A DNA stretch of 64,000 nucleotides from Phytoactinopolyspora halophila (GTDB lineage Bacteria > Actinomycetota > Actinomycetes > Jiangellales > Jiangellaceae). The first letter of the stretch is position 1. Every line of letters begins with the position of its first letter. Where the stretch lies: assembly GCF_003287285.1 (NCBI RefSeq), contig NZ_QMIG01000020.1, positions 1 to 64,000 on the forward strand. Direction: 5' to 3'. This document shows positions 28,457-38,204 of the stretch, piece after piece. The translations under genes and the position numbers were made by a program. The notes under the pieces were generated by a model. That model worked only from the letters and a program-made list of their open reading frames with translations, did no database searches and was not told the DNA's origin.

Positions 28457-31408
28457 CTACGGGGCCTCGGCGACGTGCAGCTCGGCCGCCGCCGCGACGT
28501 CGAAGTGCCCGGCCGACGCGGTCAGGCGCACGTAGCGCGCGGATGTTGGCTCCCACGTGGCGTACTTCTGGGTGTCGTCGTCGGCCCAGTCACCGCCGGT
28601 AACGGTCGTGAACTGTTCACCGTCAGTGCTGACCTCGACGTCGTACGACGTGATGTTGCCGTTCGGGTTGCCGTCCTGACGCGGCAGGTAGGCCAACCCC
28701 TGCACGTCCCGGTCCTGACCGAGATCCAGTGTCACGCTGGCCGGCAACGGCCCGGTAGCCGCCGGAGCGGAGTGCCAGAACGTGGAGGTATCGCCGTCGA
28801 CGGAACGGCACGGAATGTAGGGGTCGCTGTGCACGCTGCTCGCCGTCGCCGACATCTCCGCCTGGGACACGAGATGGTCGAATTCCTCCGGTGCGTCGTC
28901 GGGCAACGGTGAGCGGGGCGGCGCCGGTGGTGTGGTCGTCAGATCGGGCCCCTTGGCCTGCACCACCCCGAGCTCTCCGGCCGTGGCGGTCGCGTCACCG
29001 CAGCCTTCGTCGTCGTCCGCCGCGATCAGACGGACGTAGCGGGCTCGCTGCTTGGGCCAGGCCGCCACCTTGGTCGAACTGTCGGCCGACCACATTCCGC
29101 TGGCGACCTCCTCGAAGGTCTCACCATCCGCGCTCAGGTGGACCTCGTAACTCCTGATCATTCCGTTGGTGTTGCCATCGAGGCGCGGCTGATACGTCAG
29201 CGCCTGGATGCGCTGAACGCTTCCGAGGTCCACCGTGACCGCCTGTGGCAGCCCTTCCGGAGGATCGAAAGCTGAACTCCACTCCGTCTCGGGACGGTCG
29301 TCGATCACGTGCTCCGCACCGTAGGTCCATCCCTGAAAGAACCCGTGTTCGGACGTGGCGCTCGCGGACATCGAATCCTTGGACACGAACTTCGGTTCTC
29401 CAGCGGTGGGCACCACGCGAACGTCGTCGAACTGGGCGTTGTCCCACGCACTGACGCTCAGCGCGACGTTGCCGGTTCGCTGGGTCGTGTCCTGCACCTC
29501 AGCCAGGCGTCGATCGTCGAGGAACACCCCGATGGTGTCGCCGTCCATCCGCAGGATCACCTCGTGCCAGCTATCCACCTCGATGGACTCGTCTCCACTG
29601 GCCAGCGACACCTCGGCCGCGCCCGCGTGGTCGCGGCTGAAGAGTTCCCAGCCGTCGGTGCCGACGCGGACGTGGTACCCGCTCGCGGGTGAGCCCCAGG
29701 ATTGCCCGGACACCCGGCCGCCCACTTCGACGTATCCGGGCTCTTCCAGCATGACGTCGGCATGCACAGCGTAGTCACCCCACCAGCGCGGATCACCGAC
29801 CATGGTGCTGAGCGGGACCTCGCCGACGTGGGTCCAGCTGATCGGCTCCTCGGCCAGCATCTGGCGATAGCACGTGCCATCGCGGTCACCATCACACGGC
29901 GCGGCTTCGAAAGCACCGGCGAGATCCGAGAAGTAGCGTGCGGTCCGGCCGTGGTCGACGTCCTCGAACGTCTCCTGGAACGGCACGGACAGTCGCTCGT
30001 CGACGCTCGCGCCGGGTTGCGCGTCACCCTTTCCTTGCCCGTCGGAGGTCGTCACCGAATAGATGTGACCGGGTTCGACGTCGAGCGTCACGCTGCCGCC
30101 CTCGGGTGTGAGCACGCCGGCACGACGGAACCGGTCGGCGTCGTCGTCGGTGCGGAGATCCGACGACCACACCTGCAGCTGCTTCCCGGGGAGGTTTTCC
30201 AGCTGCAACGTGACGGACGACGGCTCGTCCATGTCGAACGTCTCGATCACCGCGCTCCAGTCGTCGCCGCTGGGCGACACGAGCGACACCTGGGTAGCAC
30301 CGGATTCGAGACGCTCGCTACCGGTATCGAGATAGCGCCAGCCCGGATCGGCGAACTGGTTCGTGTGCGCGTAGGACCAGATGCTGTCACCGACGTCGTA
30401 GAAACCGGACCATGGCCACTCGGCGACCATCAGGCCCGTATCGGCCATGGTGATGTTCGAGTACCACGCCGAGATCGGCGACCAGACCATCATGCCGGTG
30501 ATGGCGGCGTCGATATACATCCGGTTCGCCCCGCGAGCCAGCGGCGCCGCACCCGCATCGTGGGCCATGGAACTCTGTTCGCCGATCCACAGTGGCTTGT
30601 CGAGCGACCGCGCCGTCTGCGTGCTGGAGCACTCCGCGTACGTCGAGCGCCAGCCGCACGGCGAGTGCATGTTCGCGATGTCTACGGCGTCACCGAAGTC
30701 CGCATTCTCAACCATGTCGTCGGCGACCCGCCAGCCCCAATACGGGGTGTCGTCCGCGGCGGTGAGCTGGACGTCGGGATAGTGCTCGTCGAGCGCTGCG
30801 TCCCACTCGACGAACCACTCCTGGTCGTAGCCGGCCTCGTTCCAACCGCCCATGAAGTCGATGTCGATGTCGTGTTGCTCGGCGCAGTCCAGCCAGTTGA
30901 GCAGGTAATCGATGTTGTCCTGGCTCCAGAAACCACCGTCGAACCAGCCCGGCGCGCCCCATTGCAGGCCGCCGAGCTTGATGTCCGGGTTCCGCTCCTG
31001 CGCCTCGCGCATCAACCACCATTCGTAGCCGCGCCCGCAGTCGATCTCGTCGGGAGTGCGCATGTGGCTGGGCTCGGCACCGGATGTCGAGTTCGTGTCA
31101 CCGCCGATCTCCACTTTGAGGATTTCGAGTTCGGCGCCGTATCCGGGTTCGAAGAGGTAGTCGAGAATCTGGCTTCGTTCGGGCTCCGGGTAGTCGTAAA
31201 GCAACCGGCTGGACGCCCCGGCACTGACGGCGCCGAGGCCATCGAAGGTGCGGCCCGCACTGTCGCCGTCGACGACGACGGTTTCGTGTTGCGCGCCGTC
31301 CACCGTCGCGTCCTCGGCCGCTTGCCCCGGGGGGATCGCCACCATCCAGGACCCGGCCAGGGCCGCTATCGCGACCGTGCCGGCGGCCCTCCGTCGCTGA
31401 AGTTGCAT
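28457..31408 (-). CDS. Secreted GH59 galactocerebrosidase-like beta-galactosidase with two F5/8C domains
   Basis: 983 residues. A signal peptide (basic start, hydrophobic core, PGQAA-type cleavage near residue 30) is followed by a GH59 catalytic barrel closely following animal galactosylceramidase: FDGLGAVSAGASSRLLYDYP, SQILDYLFEPGYGAELEILK, VEIGGDTNSTSGAEPSHM, YEWWLMREAQERNP. The acid/base is E191 (GGWNEAGYD) and the nucleophile E277 (LWIGEQSS). A GALC-like lectin domain (about 480-675) and two F5/8 type C carbohydrate-binding modules (about 680-830 and 848-983) follow. Likely releases galactose from extracellular galactosides. The ATG at 31408 has GGGAGG seven bases upstream. Confidence 0.92.
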   Translation of the reverse strand: MQLQRRRAAGTVAIAALAGSWMVAIPPGQAAEDATVDGAQHETVVVDGDSAGRTFDGLGAVSAGASSRLLYDYPEPERSQILDYLFEPGYGAELEILKVEIGGDTNSTSGAEPSHMRTPDEIDCGRGYEWWLMREAQERNPDIKLGGLQWGAPGWFDGGFWSQDNIDYLLNWLDCAEQHDIDIDFMGGWNEAGYDQEWFVEWDAALDEHYPDVQLTAADDTPYWGWRVADDMVENADFGDAVDIANMHSPCGWRSTYAECSSTQTARSLDKPLWIGEQSSMAHDAGAAPLARGANRMYIDAAITGMMVWSPISAWYSNITMADTGLMVAEWPWSGFYDVGDSIWSYAHTNQFADPGWRYLDTGSERLESGATQVSLVSPSGDDWSAVIETFDMDEPSSVTLQLENLPGKQLQVWSSDLRTDDDADRFRRAGVLTPEGGSVTLDVEPGHIYSVTTSDGQGKGDAQPGASVDERLSVPFQETFEDVDHGRTARYFSDLAGAFEAAPCDGDRDGTCYRQMLAEEPISWTHVGEVPLSTMVGDPRWWGDYAVHADVMLEEPGYVEVGGRVSGQSWGSPASGYHVRVGTDGWELFSRDHAGAAEVSLASGDESIEVDSWHEVILRMDGDTIGVFLDDRRLAEVQDTTQRTGNVALSVSAWDNAQFDDVRVVPTAGEPKFVSKDSMSASATSEHGFFQGWTYGAEHVIDDRPETEWSSAFDPPEGLPQAVTVDLGSVQRIQALTYQPRLDGNTNGMIRSYEVHLSADGETFEEVASGMWSADSSTKVAAWPKQRARYVRLIAADDDEGCGDATATAGELGVVQAKGPDLTTTPPAPPRSPLPDDAPEEFDHLVSQAEMSATASSVHSDPYIPCRSVDGDTSTFWHSAPAATGPLPASVTLDLGQDRDVQGLAYLPRQDGNPNGNITSYDVEVSTDGEQFTTVTGGDWADDDTQKYATWEPTSARYVRLTASAGHFDVAAAAELHVAEAP

Positions 31409-31770
31409 GCGCAAACCTCCCAATCTTCGTTCTCCGACGACGACGTGGATGTCCTGCCGGGAGGAATCTCCAAGCCGTCGGGCGCGTCACCGGCGCTGGC
31501 GTGGCCCGGTGACTGTCATGGCGACCTGCCTCTCGACATCGAGTGCGTTCTGATGAACAATGGCCGGTGATTGGTAAGAGGTTCGACCAATTTCAGCGAA
31601 AAGGACCTCCTGGGCCAGCAATCGATTTCCGACAGAGTAGGGGTGTCCCTTCACCCTGTCAATGCCTCGGACCCACACCTCGCGACACCGCCACCGGCAC
31701 CGCACCTCGGGCCGCCCGTCCTCAGGGTCGAACGCCGCGCACACGCTTCCCGCCCGGCACGCGCGGCAGA
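31409..31770. other. Intergenic region upstream of the GH59 gene
   Basis: No gene that I can support. It should contain the end signal of the hydrolase gene (see 31734-31767) and the promoter of the GH59 gene. A possible operator is the dyad ATTGGT (31570-31575) with ACCAAT (31586-31591), but arms of six bases are weak evidence. Confidence 0.4.
31734..31767 (-). terminator. Weak candidate terminator after the hydrolase gene
   Basis: GCCGCGC and GCGCGGC form a 7-bp stem with a 20-base loop, starting 4 bases after the hydrolase stop on the minus strand. In DNA this GC-rich such a short stem can occur by chance. Confidence 0.3.
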
Positions 31771-32559
31771 TCAGCCCATCCACGGCTCCGGGTCGCGCAG
31801 CTTGGGCGGCAAGAGCCGCTCGGTGACCCAGCTATGCACCATCGCATTGAACAACTCCGGCTGTTCCACATGCCATGCATGCCCGGCTTCCGGGACGTAC
31901 TTCGCCCAGCTCGGAGTGAATCGATCGGCCAGGGGACGAAGCGAGCCCAGCACTTCCCGGCTCTCGTGCTCACCCGCGACCGCGAGAAGCGCGCAGTCAA
32001 ACTGCGGGGGCCTGTCCGGCAGGCGAAAGTTGATCACTTCGTCGGCGATCCGTTTCGATATCATGCGTGGCAGCGCCGCGGCAGGATCCGGGCGGTCGTC
32101 TGCCCCGCTGTCGTGGCCGCCAACCGTTCGGGTGGCCGGGGACACGAGCCGTCGCACGCTCGTATAGCGCGCCATGAGTTGTCCCCGCTGCCAGACGCGA
32201 GTGCCGAACGATGCAGGCACCACACTGACCCCCGAAACGATCATGCCCGCCACGAGATGCGGGGCCGCCTGTCCCAGATGAATCGCCACGTAGCCACCGA
32301 GCGAGAGGCCAACGACGCTCGCCCGTCCGCCGGCACGTCCCTCAATGACGTCGGCGACGCGGCGGGCAGCGTCGTCGAGCGACTCCCAGGCCACGTTCAC
32401 GCTCTCGCCATGCCCGGGAAGGTCCACGACGAGGCAACGAAGATCGTTCGCAAGGTATCGGCTCTGCGCATCCCACATCGAGCCGCTGGCTGCGGCGCCG
32501 TGCAAGAAGATCACCGGAATGCCGCTCGCCGGCCCGCTCTCTGCCACATACAGCCCCAC
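31771..32559 (-). CDS. Alpha/beta-fold hydrolase
   Basis: 262 residues. Oxyanion-region HG in VIFLHGAAASGSMWD, nucleophile elbow GLSLGGY, and catalytic His in VPEAGHAWHVEQP define a proline-iminopeptidase/esterase-type hydrolase. Substrate unknown. It lies 41 bases downstream of cysN on the same strand, so it may be read from the cys operon, though there is no functional link I can name. Confidence 0.88.
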   Translation of the reverse strand: MGLYVAESGPASGIPVIFLHGAAASGSMWDAQSRYLANDLRCLVVDLPGHGESVNVAWESLDDAARRVADVIEGRAGGRASVVGLSLGGYVAIHLGQAAPHLVAGMIVSGVSVVPASFGTRVWQRGQLMARYTSVRRLVSPATRTVGGHDSGADDRPDPAAALPRMISKRIADEVINFRLPDRPPQFDCALLAVAGEHESREVLGSLRPLADRFTPSWAKYVPEAGHAWHVEQPELFNAMVHSWVTERLLPPKLRDPEPWMG

Positions 32560-32600
32560 GGAAGACGAGCCTAGCGATCACGCCCGCCGAGCAGTAGGGG

Positions 32601-33893
32601 TCAGCCGGCGCTGCTGATCATCCCGGCACCGACGGTGTGGTTGGTCGACTCGTCGATCAAGACGAAGCCACCGGTGATCCGGTTCCGCCGGTACTCGTCC
32701 GCCAGCAACGGCGCCGTGGTACGCAAGCGCACCCGTCCGACGTCGTTGAGTCCCAGCTGGGTCACGGTGTCATCGCGGTGCAGGCTGTTCACGTCGAGCT
32801 TGTACTGCAACTCCTTGACCATGGCCCGCGCCGAACGCGTAGTGTGCTTGATCGCGAGCTTCTGCCCCGGAACCAGCGGCTGATCCGTCATCCAGCAGAC
32901 CATGGCGTCGATGTCCTGCGCGGCCGCTGGCCGGTTGTGCGGACGGCAGATCATGTCTCCACGAGACACGTCGAGCTCGTCTTCCAGCTGAACCGTGACA
33001 GACATCGGTGCGAATGCCTCGGAGACCGGACCGTCTGCGGTCTCGACCTCCGCGATCCGGGTGGTGAACCCACTGGGCAGCACCATGACCTCGTCGCCCT
33101 TCTTGAGCACACCACCGGCGATCGTGCCCGCGTAGCCCCGATAGTCGGCATACTGCAACGACTGCGGGCGGATCACATACTGCACCGGGAATCGCACATC
33201 GACGAGGTTGCGATCGCTCGCGATGTGCACGTGTTCGAGATGATGCAGCAGTGACGATCCCTCGTACCACGGCATGTTCGTCGACCGCGAGACGATGTTG
33301 TCTCCGTACAGCGCCGAGATCGGGATCACCGTGAGGTCGGGAATGTCGAGTTTGGTGGCGAAACAGGCGAAGTCGTGCGAGATCTGCTCGAACACCTCTT
33401 CCGACCAGTCCACCAGGTCCATCTTGTTCACGGCGAGCACCAGGTGTGGCACCCGGAGCAGCGAGACGATGAAGGCGTGCCGGAGGCTCTGTTCGACCAG
33501 CCCCTTGCGCGCGTCGACGAGCACGATCGCCAGATCGGCCGTCGAGGCGCCGGTGACCATGTTGCGCGTGTACTGGATGTGGCCGGGAGTGTCGGCGATG
33601 ACGAACTTGCGCCGCGGCGTCGCGAAGTAACGGTAGGCCACGTCGATCGTGATGCCCTGCTCGCGTTCGGCGCGCAAGCCATCGGTGAGCAGGGCAAGGT
33701 TGGTGTATTCGTCGCCCCGCTCCTGGCTCGTGCGCTCCACGCTCTCCAGCTGGTCATTGAAGATCGACTTCGAATCGAAGAGCAACCGGCCGATCAGCGT
33801 GCTCTTGCCGTCATCCACGGATCCGGCGGTGGCGAATCGCATCAGATCCATGTGGTGAATCGGAGGCGTCGTGGTGGTCGCTGCCGTGTCCAT
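32601..33893 (-). CDS. cysN: Sulfate adenylyltransferase subunit 1 (GTPase)
   Basis: 430 residues, EF-Tu-like GTPase that drives APS synthesis by CysD. GTP motifs: G1 GSVDDGKST, G2 region REQGITIDVAYRYF, G3 DTPGH, G4 NKMD, followed by two beta-barrel domains. It ends without the APS-kinase extension found in fused CysNC proteins, which fits the separate cysC at 23192. The start directly follows the cysD stop. Confidence 0.96.
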   Translation of the reverse strand: MDTAATTTTPPIHHMDLMRFATAGSVDDGKSTLIGRLLFDSKSIFNDQLESVERTSQERGDEYTNLALLTDGLRAEREQGITIDVAYRYFATPRRKFVIADTPGHIQYTRNMVTGASTADLAIVLVDARKGLVEQSLRHAFIVSLLRVPHLVLAVNKMDLVDWSEEVFEQISHDFACFATKLDIPDLTVIPISALYGDNIVSRSTNMPWYEGSSLLHHLEHVHIASDRNLVDVRFPVQYVIRPQSLQYADYRGYAGTIAGGVLKKGDEVMVLPSGFTTRIAEVETADGPVSEAFAPMSVTVQLEDELDVSRGDMICRPHNRPAAAQDIDAMVCWMTDQPLVPGQKLAIKHTTRSARAMVKELQYKLDVNSLHRDDTVTQLGLNDVGRVRLRTTAPLLADEYRRNRITGGFVLIDESTNHTVGAGMISSAG

Positions 33894-34802
33894 CTAGAAG
33901 TAGCCCTCCCGTTTGCGGTCTTCCATGGCAGCTTCGCTGACGCGGTCGTCTCCGCGGGTCGCGCCCCTCTCGGTGATGCGGGTTGCGGCGATCTCTTCAA
34001 CGATCTTCTCGATCGTGTCAGCGTCCGACTGCACTGCGGCCGTGAGCGTCGCGTCGCCGACGGTGCGGTACCGGACCTTCTCGATGAACGTCGGCTCGCC
34101 GTCCCGGGGCCGGCAGAACTCGTTGACGCCGAACAGCATCCCGTCCCGCGAGAAGACCTCTCGCTCGCGCGCATAGTAGATGGAGGGGACGTCGATGTTC
34201 TCGCGGCCGATGTACTGCCAGACGTCCAGCTCCGTCCAGTTGGAGAGCGGAAAGACCCGGATGCTCTCGCCGAGGTGGATCCGGCCGTTGTAGATGTTCC
34301 ACAGCTCGGGGCGCTGATTCTTCGGGTCCCACTGGCCGAACTCGTCCCGGAACGAGAAGACCCGTTCCTTCGCCCGCGCCTTCTCCTCGTCGCGGCGTGC
34401 ACCGCCGAACAACGCCGAGAAACGGTTCTTCTCGACCGCTTCAAGCAGTACGGGCGTTTGGATCCGGTTACGTGAACCGCTCGGTTCCTCGCGCACCACC
34501 CCGCGATCGATCGCGTCCTGCACCGACGCGACAACCAGGTTGACGCCCAGCTCGGCCACGCGCCGATCGCGAAATTCCAGCACCTCCGGGAAGTTGTGCC
34601 CGGTGTCGACGTGCAGCACCGGGAACGGGATCGGCGCCGGCCAGAACGCCTTCTCCGCGAGACGGAGCATGACGATGGAGTCCTTGCCACCCGAGAAGAG
34701 CAGCGCTGGACGTTCGAGCTCCGCGGCAACCTCGCGGAAAACGTGGACGGATTCGGCTTCCAGAAGATCGAGCTGGCTGAGTTGATATTCGTGGAGTGTC
34801 AT
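33894..34802 (-). CDS. cysD: Sulfate adenylyltransferase subunit 2
   Basis: 302 residues of the ATP-PPi-loop superfamily: LLFSGGKDSIVMLRLAEKA (PP-loop SGGKDS), HVDTGHNFPEV, RRDEEKARAKER and FPLSNWTELDVWQYI are diagnostic. It activates sulfate with ATP to APS together with CysN. The ATG at 34802 shares one base with the cysQ stop (TGATG), so cysQ-cysD-cysN form a tight operon. The frame is open to 34853, but that would overlap cysQ. Confidence 0.97.
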   Translation of the reverse strand: MTLHEYQLSQLDLLEAESVHVFREVAAELERPALLFSGGKDSIVMLRLAEKAFWPAPIPFPVLHVDTGHNFPEVLEFRDRRVAELGVNLVVASVQDAIDRGVVREEPSGSRNRIQTPVLLEAVEKNRFSALFGGARRDEEKARAKERVFSFRDEFGQWDPKNQRPELWNIYNGRIHLGESIRVFPLSNWTELDVWQYIGRENIDVPSIYYAREREVFSRDGMLFGVNEFCRPRDGEPTFIEKVRYRTVGDATLTAAVQSDADTIEKIVEEIAATRITERGATRGDDRVSEAAMEDRKREGYF

Positions 34803-35692
34803 CACGTGGACCTCGGGACGGCGGATACCGGACGGGAGCCGGGCGTACAACACGCGTCAAGTACCGCACTGGCGACCTCGGGACGGGCCACCAGCAGGTC
34901 AGGAAGATACGGATCGGCAGCGTTGTACCGCAGCGGGGAACCATCGATGCGGCTGGCGTGCAAGCCCGCAGCACGAGCAATGGCCACCGGCGCCGCCGAG
35001 TCCCACTCGTACTGCCCGCCAGCGTGCAGGTAAGCATCCACTTCGCCCAGCACCACAGAAACGATCTTATATCCGGCGGATCCCAGCGGCACGAGCTCGA
35101 CCGGAAGCACCTCCGCGACCTGCCGAGCCACCGCAGGCGCCCGGCTGCGGCTCACCGCGATCCGCCAGGGCCGCTGCGTCGAGGGCGGGTCGGCACGATC
35201 GGCAGCGTCCCCGATATCGAGACCATCGGGATGAGCGGTGACCGAGCGCAGAGCGGGGTCACCCGACAGCGTGACCGATCGGCCCGGCAACGCCACGGCG
35301 CCAGCGACGAGATCACCGCCATCAGCCGGCTGATCACTGCCAGCCGTATCGGTGCGCTGCCAGAGCCCCACGTGTACGGCCCAGTCCGAGCGACCCTCGC
35401 CGTACTCGTTGGTGCCGTCGAGCGGGTCCACGATCCATACCCGGTCTGCGGCCCGACGCCGGGCATCGTCGGCGCCCTCCTCGCTCATGACGACATCACC
35501 GGGACGCTGTTCGGCCAATGTGCGCACCAGGTATTCGTGAGAACGCCGATCACCGGCGGCGCCGAGCTGCCTGGCATCTCCGGACGGCACCTGTTCAGCA
35601 CGCAGGTCGAGCAGCAACTCGCCCGCCTCACGTGCAAGGCGGGCGGCCAGAGCTATGTCGGTGTCGTTCACGAAGCTCCTTGAGGACGGCAT
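34802..35692 (-). CDS. cysQ: 3'(2'),5'-bisphosphate nucleotidase
   Basis: 296 residues, inositol-monophosphatase family. Metal-binding motifs are SEEGADD, DPLDGTNEY and WDSAAPVAIARAAG. CysQ removes PAP formed when PAPS is used, matching its place at the head of cysD-cysN. The ATG at 35692 has AGAGGG just upstream; a GTG at 35713 is the alternative start. About 100 bases separate it from pth, so it may have its own promoter. Confidence 0.92.
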   Translation of the reverse strand: MPSSRSFVNDTDIALAARLAREAGELLLDLRAEQVPSGDARQLGAAGDRRSHEYLVRTLAEQRPGDVVMSEEGADDARRRAADRVWIVDPLDGTNEYGEGRSDWAVHVGLWQRTDTAGSDQPADGGDLVAGAVALPGRSVTLSGDPALRSVTAHPDGLDIGDAADRADPPSTQRPWRIAVSRSRAPAVARQVAEVLPVELVPLGSAGYKIVSVVLGEVDAYLHAGGQYEWDSAAPVAIARAAGLHASRIDGSPLRYNAADPYLPDLLVARPEVASAVLDACCTPGSRPVSAVPRST

Positions 35693-35799
35693 CAAGCCCT
35701 CTAGGATACGCACTCACCCGGTCACGGCAGCCGTGCGTCCATATTCCAGAACAAAACGCCCATGATGTGAGCAGGCCGTCCGCACCCTTCACGCGTCGT

Positions 35800-36387
35800 T
35801 CACGCGTTGTACCGGTTCTGCGCGTGCGTCAGCCCGGAAACGACCACCGTTTCTGCCGCATCGGCCGCCCGATCCACCTCCAGCTCCAGATCGCGACGCT
35901 CCGCCGGTGAGAACGGTTTGAGCACGTAGGCCGCCGCGTCCATCCGGCCGGGCGGCCTGCCGATGCCGAACCGTACGCGGATGTAATCACCGGTACCGAG
36001 CGCCCCACGCACCGAGCGCAGTCCGTTGTGGCCGTTGTCCCCGCCGCCACGTTTCACGCGCAGCGCGCCGAAGGGCAGGTCGAGCTCATCATGGATGATC
36101 ACGACGTTTTCCGGCCCGATCCCGTGATAGCGGCACAGCCCGGAGACCGGCCCGCCGGACTCGTTCATGTACGAGCGCGGCCGGGCCAGCACCGTGCGCA
36201 CGCCGGGTGGTTCACCCAGCCGCACCTCGGCGACGTCCGCGCGGCGGAGACGCTGCGGCTTGAACCGGGCGCTGGCGCGCGCCGCCAACAGGTCGACGAC
36301 CATCGCGCCAACGTTGTGCCGGGTGTCGGCGTACTTGGTTCCCGGGTTTCCCAGCCCGACGACGAGCCAGGCGCTGCCCGAACTCAC
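35800..36387 (-). CDS. pth: Peptidyl-tRNA hydrolase
   Basis: 195 residues. Frees tRNA from prematurely released peptidyl-tRNA. Family marks: VVGLGNPGTKYADTRHNVG with the catalytic His24, RPRSYMNESG, HDELDLPFG and GGGDNGHNGLRSV. It follows rplY by 23 bases, as in most actinobacteria. Confidence 0.97.
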   Translation of the reverse strand: MSSGSAWLVVGLGNPGTKYADTRHNVGAMVVDLLAARASARFKPQRLRRADVAEVRLGEPPGVRTVLARPRSYMNESGGPVSGLCRYHGIGPENVVIIHDELDLPFGALRVKRGGGDNGHNGLRSVRGALGTGDYIRVRFGIGRPPGRMDAAAYVLKPFSPAERRDLELEVDRAADAAETVVVSGLTHAQNRYNA

Positions 36388-36410
36388 GCCCGTCCTCGAG
36401 GTCGCGACCG

Positions 36411-37052
36411 TCAGGACTCGTCGGAGCCCGACTCGCCCTCGGCCTCCGACTCGGCAGCTGCCGGCTGCTCCTCGGCGGCCTCCGCCCCTTCTTCCTCTTC
36501 AGGCTCGGGCGCCATGGCCATCGCGCTCACGTTCACCACGAGCAGTTCCGGATCGGAGATCAGGGTGGTGCCGCGCGGCATCTCGAGATCACCGGCGTGG
36601 ATCTGCGAGCCGATGTCCAAGCCGTCGACCGAGACGTGGACGCTTTCCGGCAGGCGGGTGGCGTCGGCCTCGATGGCGATGGAGGTGTTCTCCTGAGTGA
36701 CCATGGATCCGGAGATCGGCTCCCCGTCGATCACGACCGGAATGTCGACCGTCACCTTCTCGCCGCGCCGGACGAGCAGCAGATCGACGTGCTCGATGAA
36801 GCCCTTCAGCGGATCCCGTTGCACGTGCTTGGGCAACGCCAGCTCGTTGCCCCCGCCGGCGATGTCGAGTGTGAGAAGTGCGTTCGGGTTCTTCAGGGCC
36901 ATCATCGTGTCGTGGCCCGGCAGCGCCAGATGAACGGGGTCGGTGCCGTGCCCGTACAGGACCGCGGGTACCTTGTCGGCACGACGCAGCCGGCGCGCGG
37001 CACCCTTACCGAACTCAGTACGCAGCTCGGCGGCAATCTTGATATCGGACAC
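36411..37052 (-). CDS. rplY: 50S ribosomal protein L25/Ctc
   Basis: 213 residues: the N-terminal 5S-rRNA-binding L25 domain (about 5-95, with GKGAARRLRRADKVPAVLYG) and the C-terminal CTC beta domain, followed by a long Glu-rich acidic tail typical of high-GC Gram-positives. Upstream of pth and probably co-transcribed with it. GGAGG-type site before the ATG. Confidence 0.96.
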   Translation of the reverse strand: MSDIKIAAELRTEFGKGAARRLRRADKVPAVLYGHGTDPVHLALPGHDTMMALKNPNALLTLDIAGGGNELALPKHVQRDPLKGFIEHVDLLLVRRGEKVTVDIPVVIDGEPISGSMVTQENTSIAIEADATRLPESVHVSVDGLDIGSQIHAGDLEMPRGTTLISDPELLVVNVSAMAMAPEPEEEEGAEAAEEQPAAAESEAEGESGSDES

Positions 37053-37226
37053 GGTGAAACTCCTCCAACGGCAGCGTTCAGTCGAAAGCGTCAGTGGTGG
37101 CGGTACGGCGAAGAGCGCGCGCCGAAGTACGCGCCGCGTCGATCACGGCACCCTTCGAAGAGCGCCCTCGCCGAGGCAACCACGCGATTCTACTCGCCCG
37201 CCACGCTTCGACGCGAACCGGGCCCA

Positions 37227-38204
37227 CTAAGCATTGCCGTCGAACAGACTCGTCACCGAGCCGTCCTCGAAAACCTCACGAATGGCACGCGCCAGCAACG
37301 GGGCAATGGACAGCACGGTCAGCGAGTCGAAGCGCCGCTCGTCCGGGATCGGCAGCGTGTTCGTGACCACCACCTCGTTGATATCCGAGTTCTTCAGCCG
37401 GTCCACGGCTGGACCGGAGAGCACCGCGTGAGTGGCCGCGACGACGACGCTCCGCGCGCCGTTGGCGATGAGTGCCTCGGCGGCCTGCGTGATCGTCCCC
37501 GCCGTATCGATCATGTCGTCCACCAGCAGGCAGGTACGGCCCGCGACCTCACCCACGACCTCGTGCACCTTGACCTGGTTGGCAACGTTGGGATCCCGGC
37601 GCTTGTGGATGATCGCGAGAGGTGTACCGAGCCGATCCGCCCAGAGGTCGGCAACCCGGACTCGGCCAGCGTCCGGCGACACGACCGTCATGTTCCCCGA
37701 GTCGTAGCTTTGCGCGATGTAGTCCGCCAGCAGCGGCAGCGCCCACAGATGATCGACGGGGCCGTCGAAGAACCCCTGGATCTGCGCGGTGTGCAGGTCG
37801 ACCGCCATCAACCGATGCGCACCTGCCGTCTTGAACATGTCTGCGATGAGCCGTGCCGAGATCGGCTCGCGCCCCTTGTGTTTCTTGTCCTGGCGGGCAT
37901 ACCCGTAAAACGGCATCACGACGGTGATCCGTTTCGCCGATGCGCGTTTGAGCGCATCGACCATGACGAGCTGCTCCATGATCCACTCATTGATCGGGGC
38001 CGTGTGACTCTGCAACACGAAGGCGTCGCACCCGCGGACACTCTCGTCGAAGCGAACGTAGAGCTCCCCGTTGGCGAACTCGTGCGCCTTCATCGGAATC
38101 GGGTCGACGCCGAGGCGCTCGGCCACCTCGTCGTTGAGTACGGGATGCGACCGGCCACCGAACAGCATCAACGTCTTCGTGCCACTTGCCCGCAGCCCGT
38201 TCAC
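37227..38204 (-). CDS. prs: Ribose-phosphate pyrophosphokinase
   Basis: 325 residues. Makes PRPP for purine, pyrimidine, His and Trp synthesis. Signatures: VVMPFYGYARQDKKHKGREP (ATP/flexible loop), AVDLHTAQIQGFFD, SPDAGRVRVADLWADRLG and the PRPP loop LVDDMIDTAGTI. The GTG at 38204 has GGGGAG six bases upstream and overlaps the glmU stop, so the two are coupled. About 175 bases without a gene separate it from rplY. Confidence 0.97.
   Translation of the reverse strand: MNGLRASGTKTLMLFGGRSHPVLNDEVAERLGVDPIPMKAHEFANGELYVRFDESVRGCDAFVLQSHTAPINEWIMEQLVMVDALKRASAKRITVVMPFYGYARQDKKHKGREPISARLIADMFKTAGAHRLMAVDLHTAQIQGFFDGPVDHLWALPLLADYIAQSYDSGNMTVVSPDAGRVRVADLWADRLGTPLAIIHKRRDPNVANQVKVHEVVGEVAGRTCLLVDDMIDTAGTITQAAEALIANGARSVVVAATHAVLSGPAVDRLKNSDINEVVVTNTLPIPDERRFDSLTVLSIAPLLARAIREVFEDGSVTSLFDGNA

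Noticed and set aside
31487-31783. A 98-codon open frame between the hydrolase and GH59 genes (minus)
   Set aside because: No conserved motif, no ribosome site, and it overlaps the end of the hydrolase gene.
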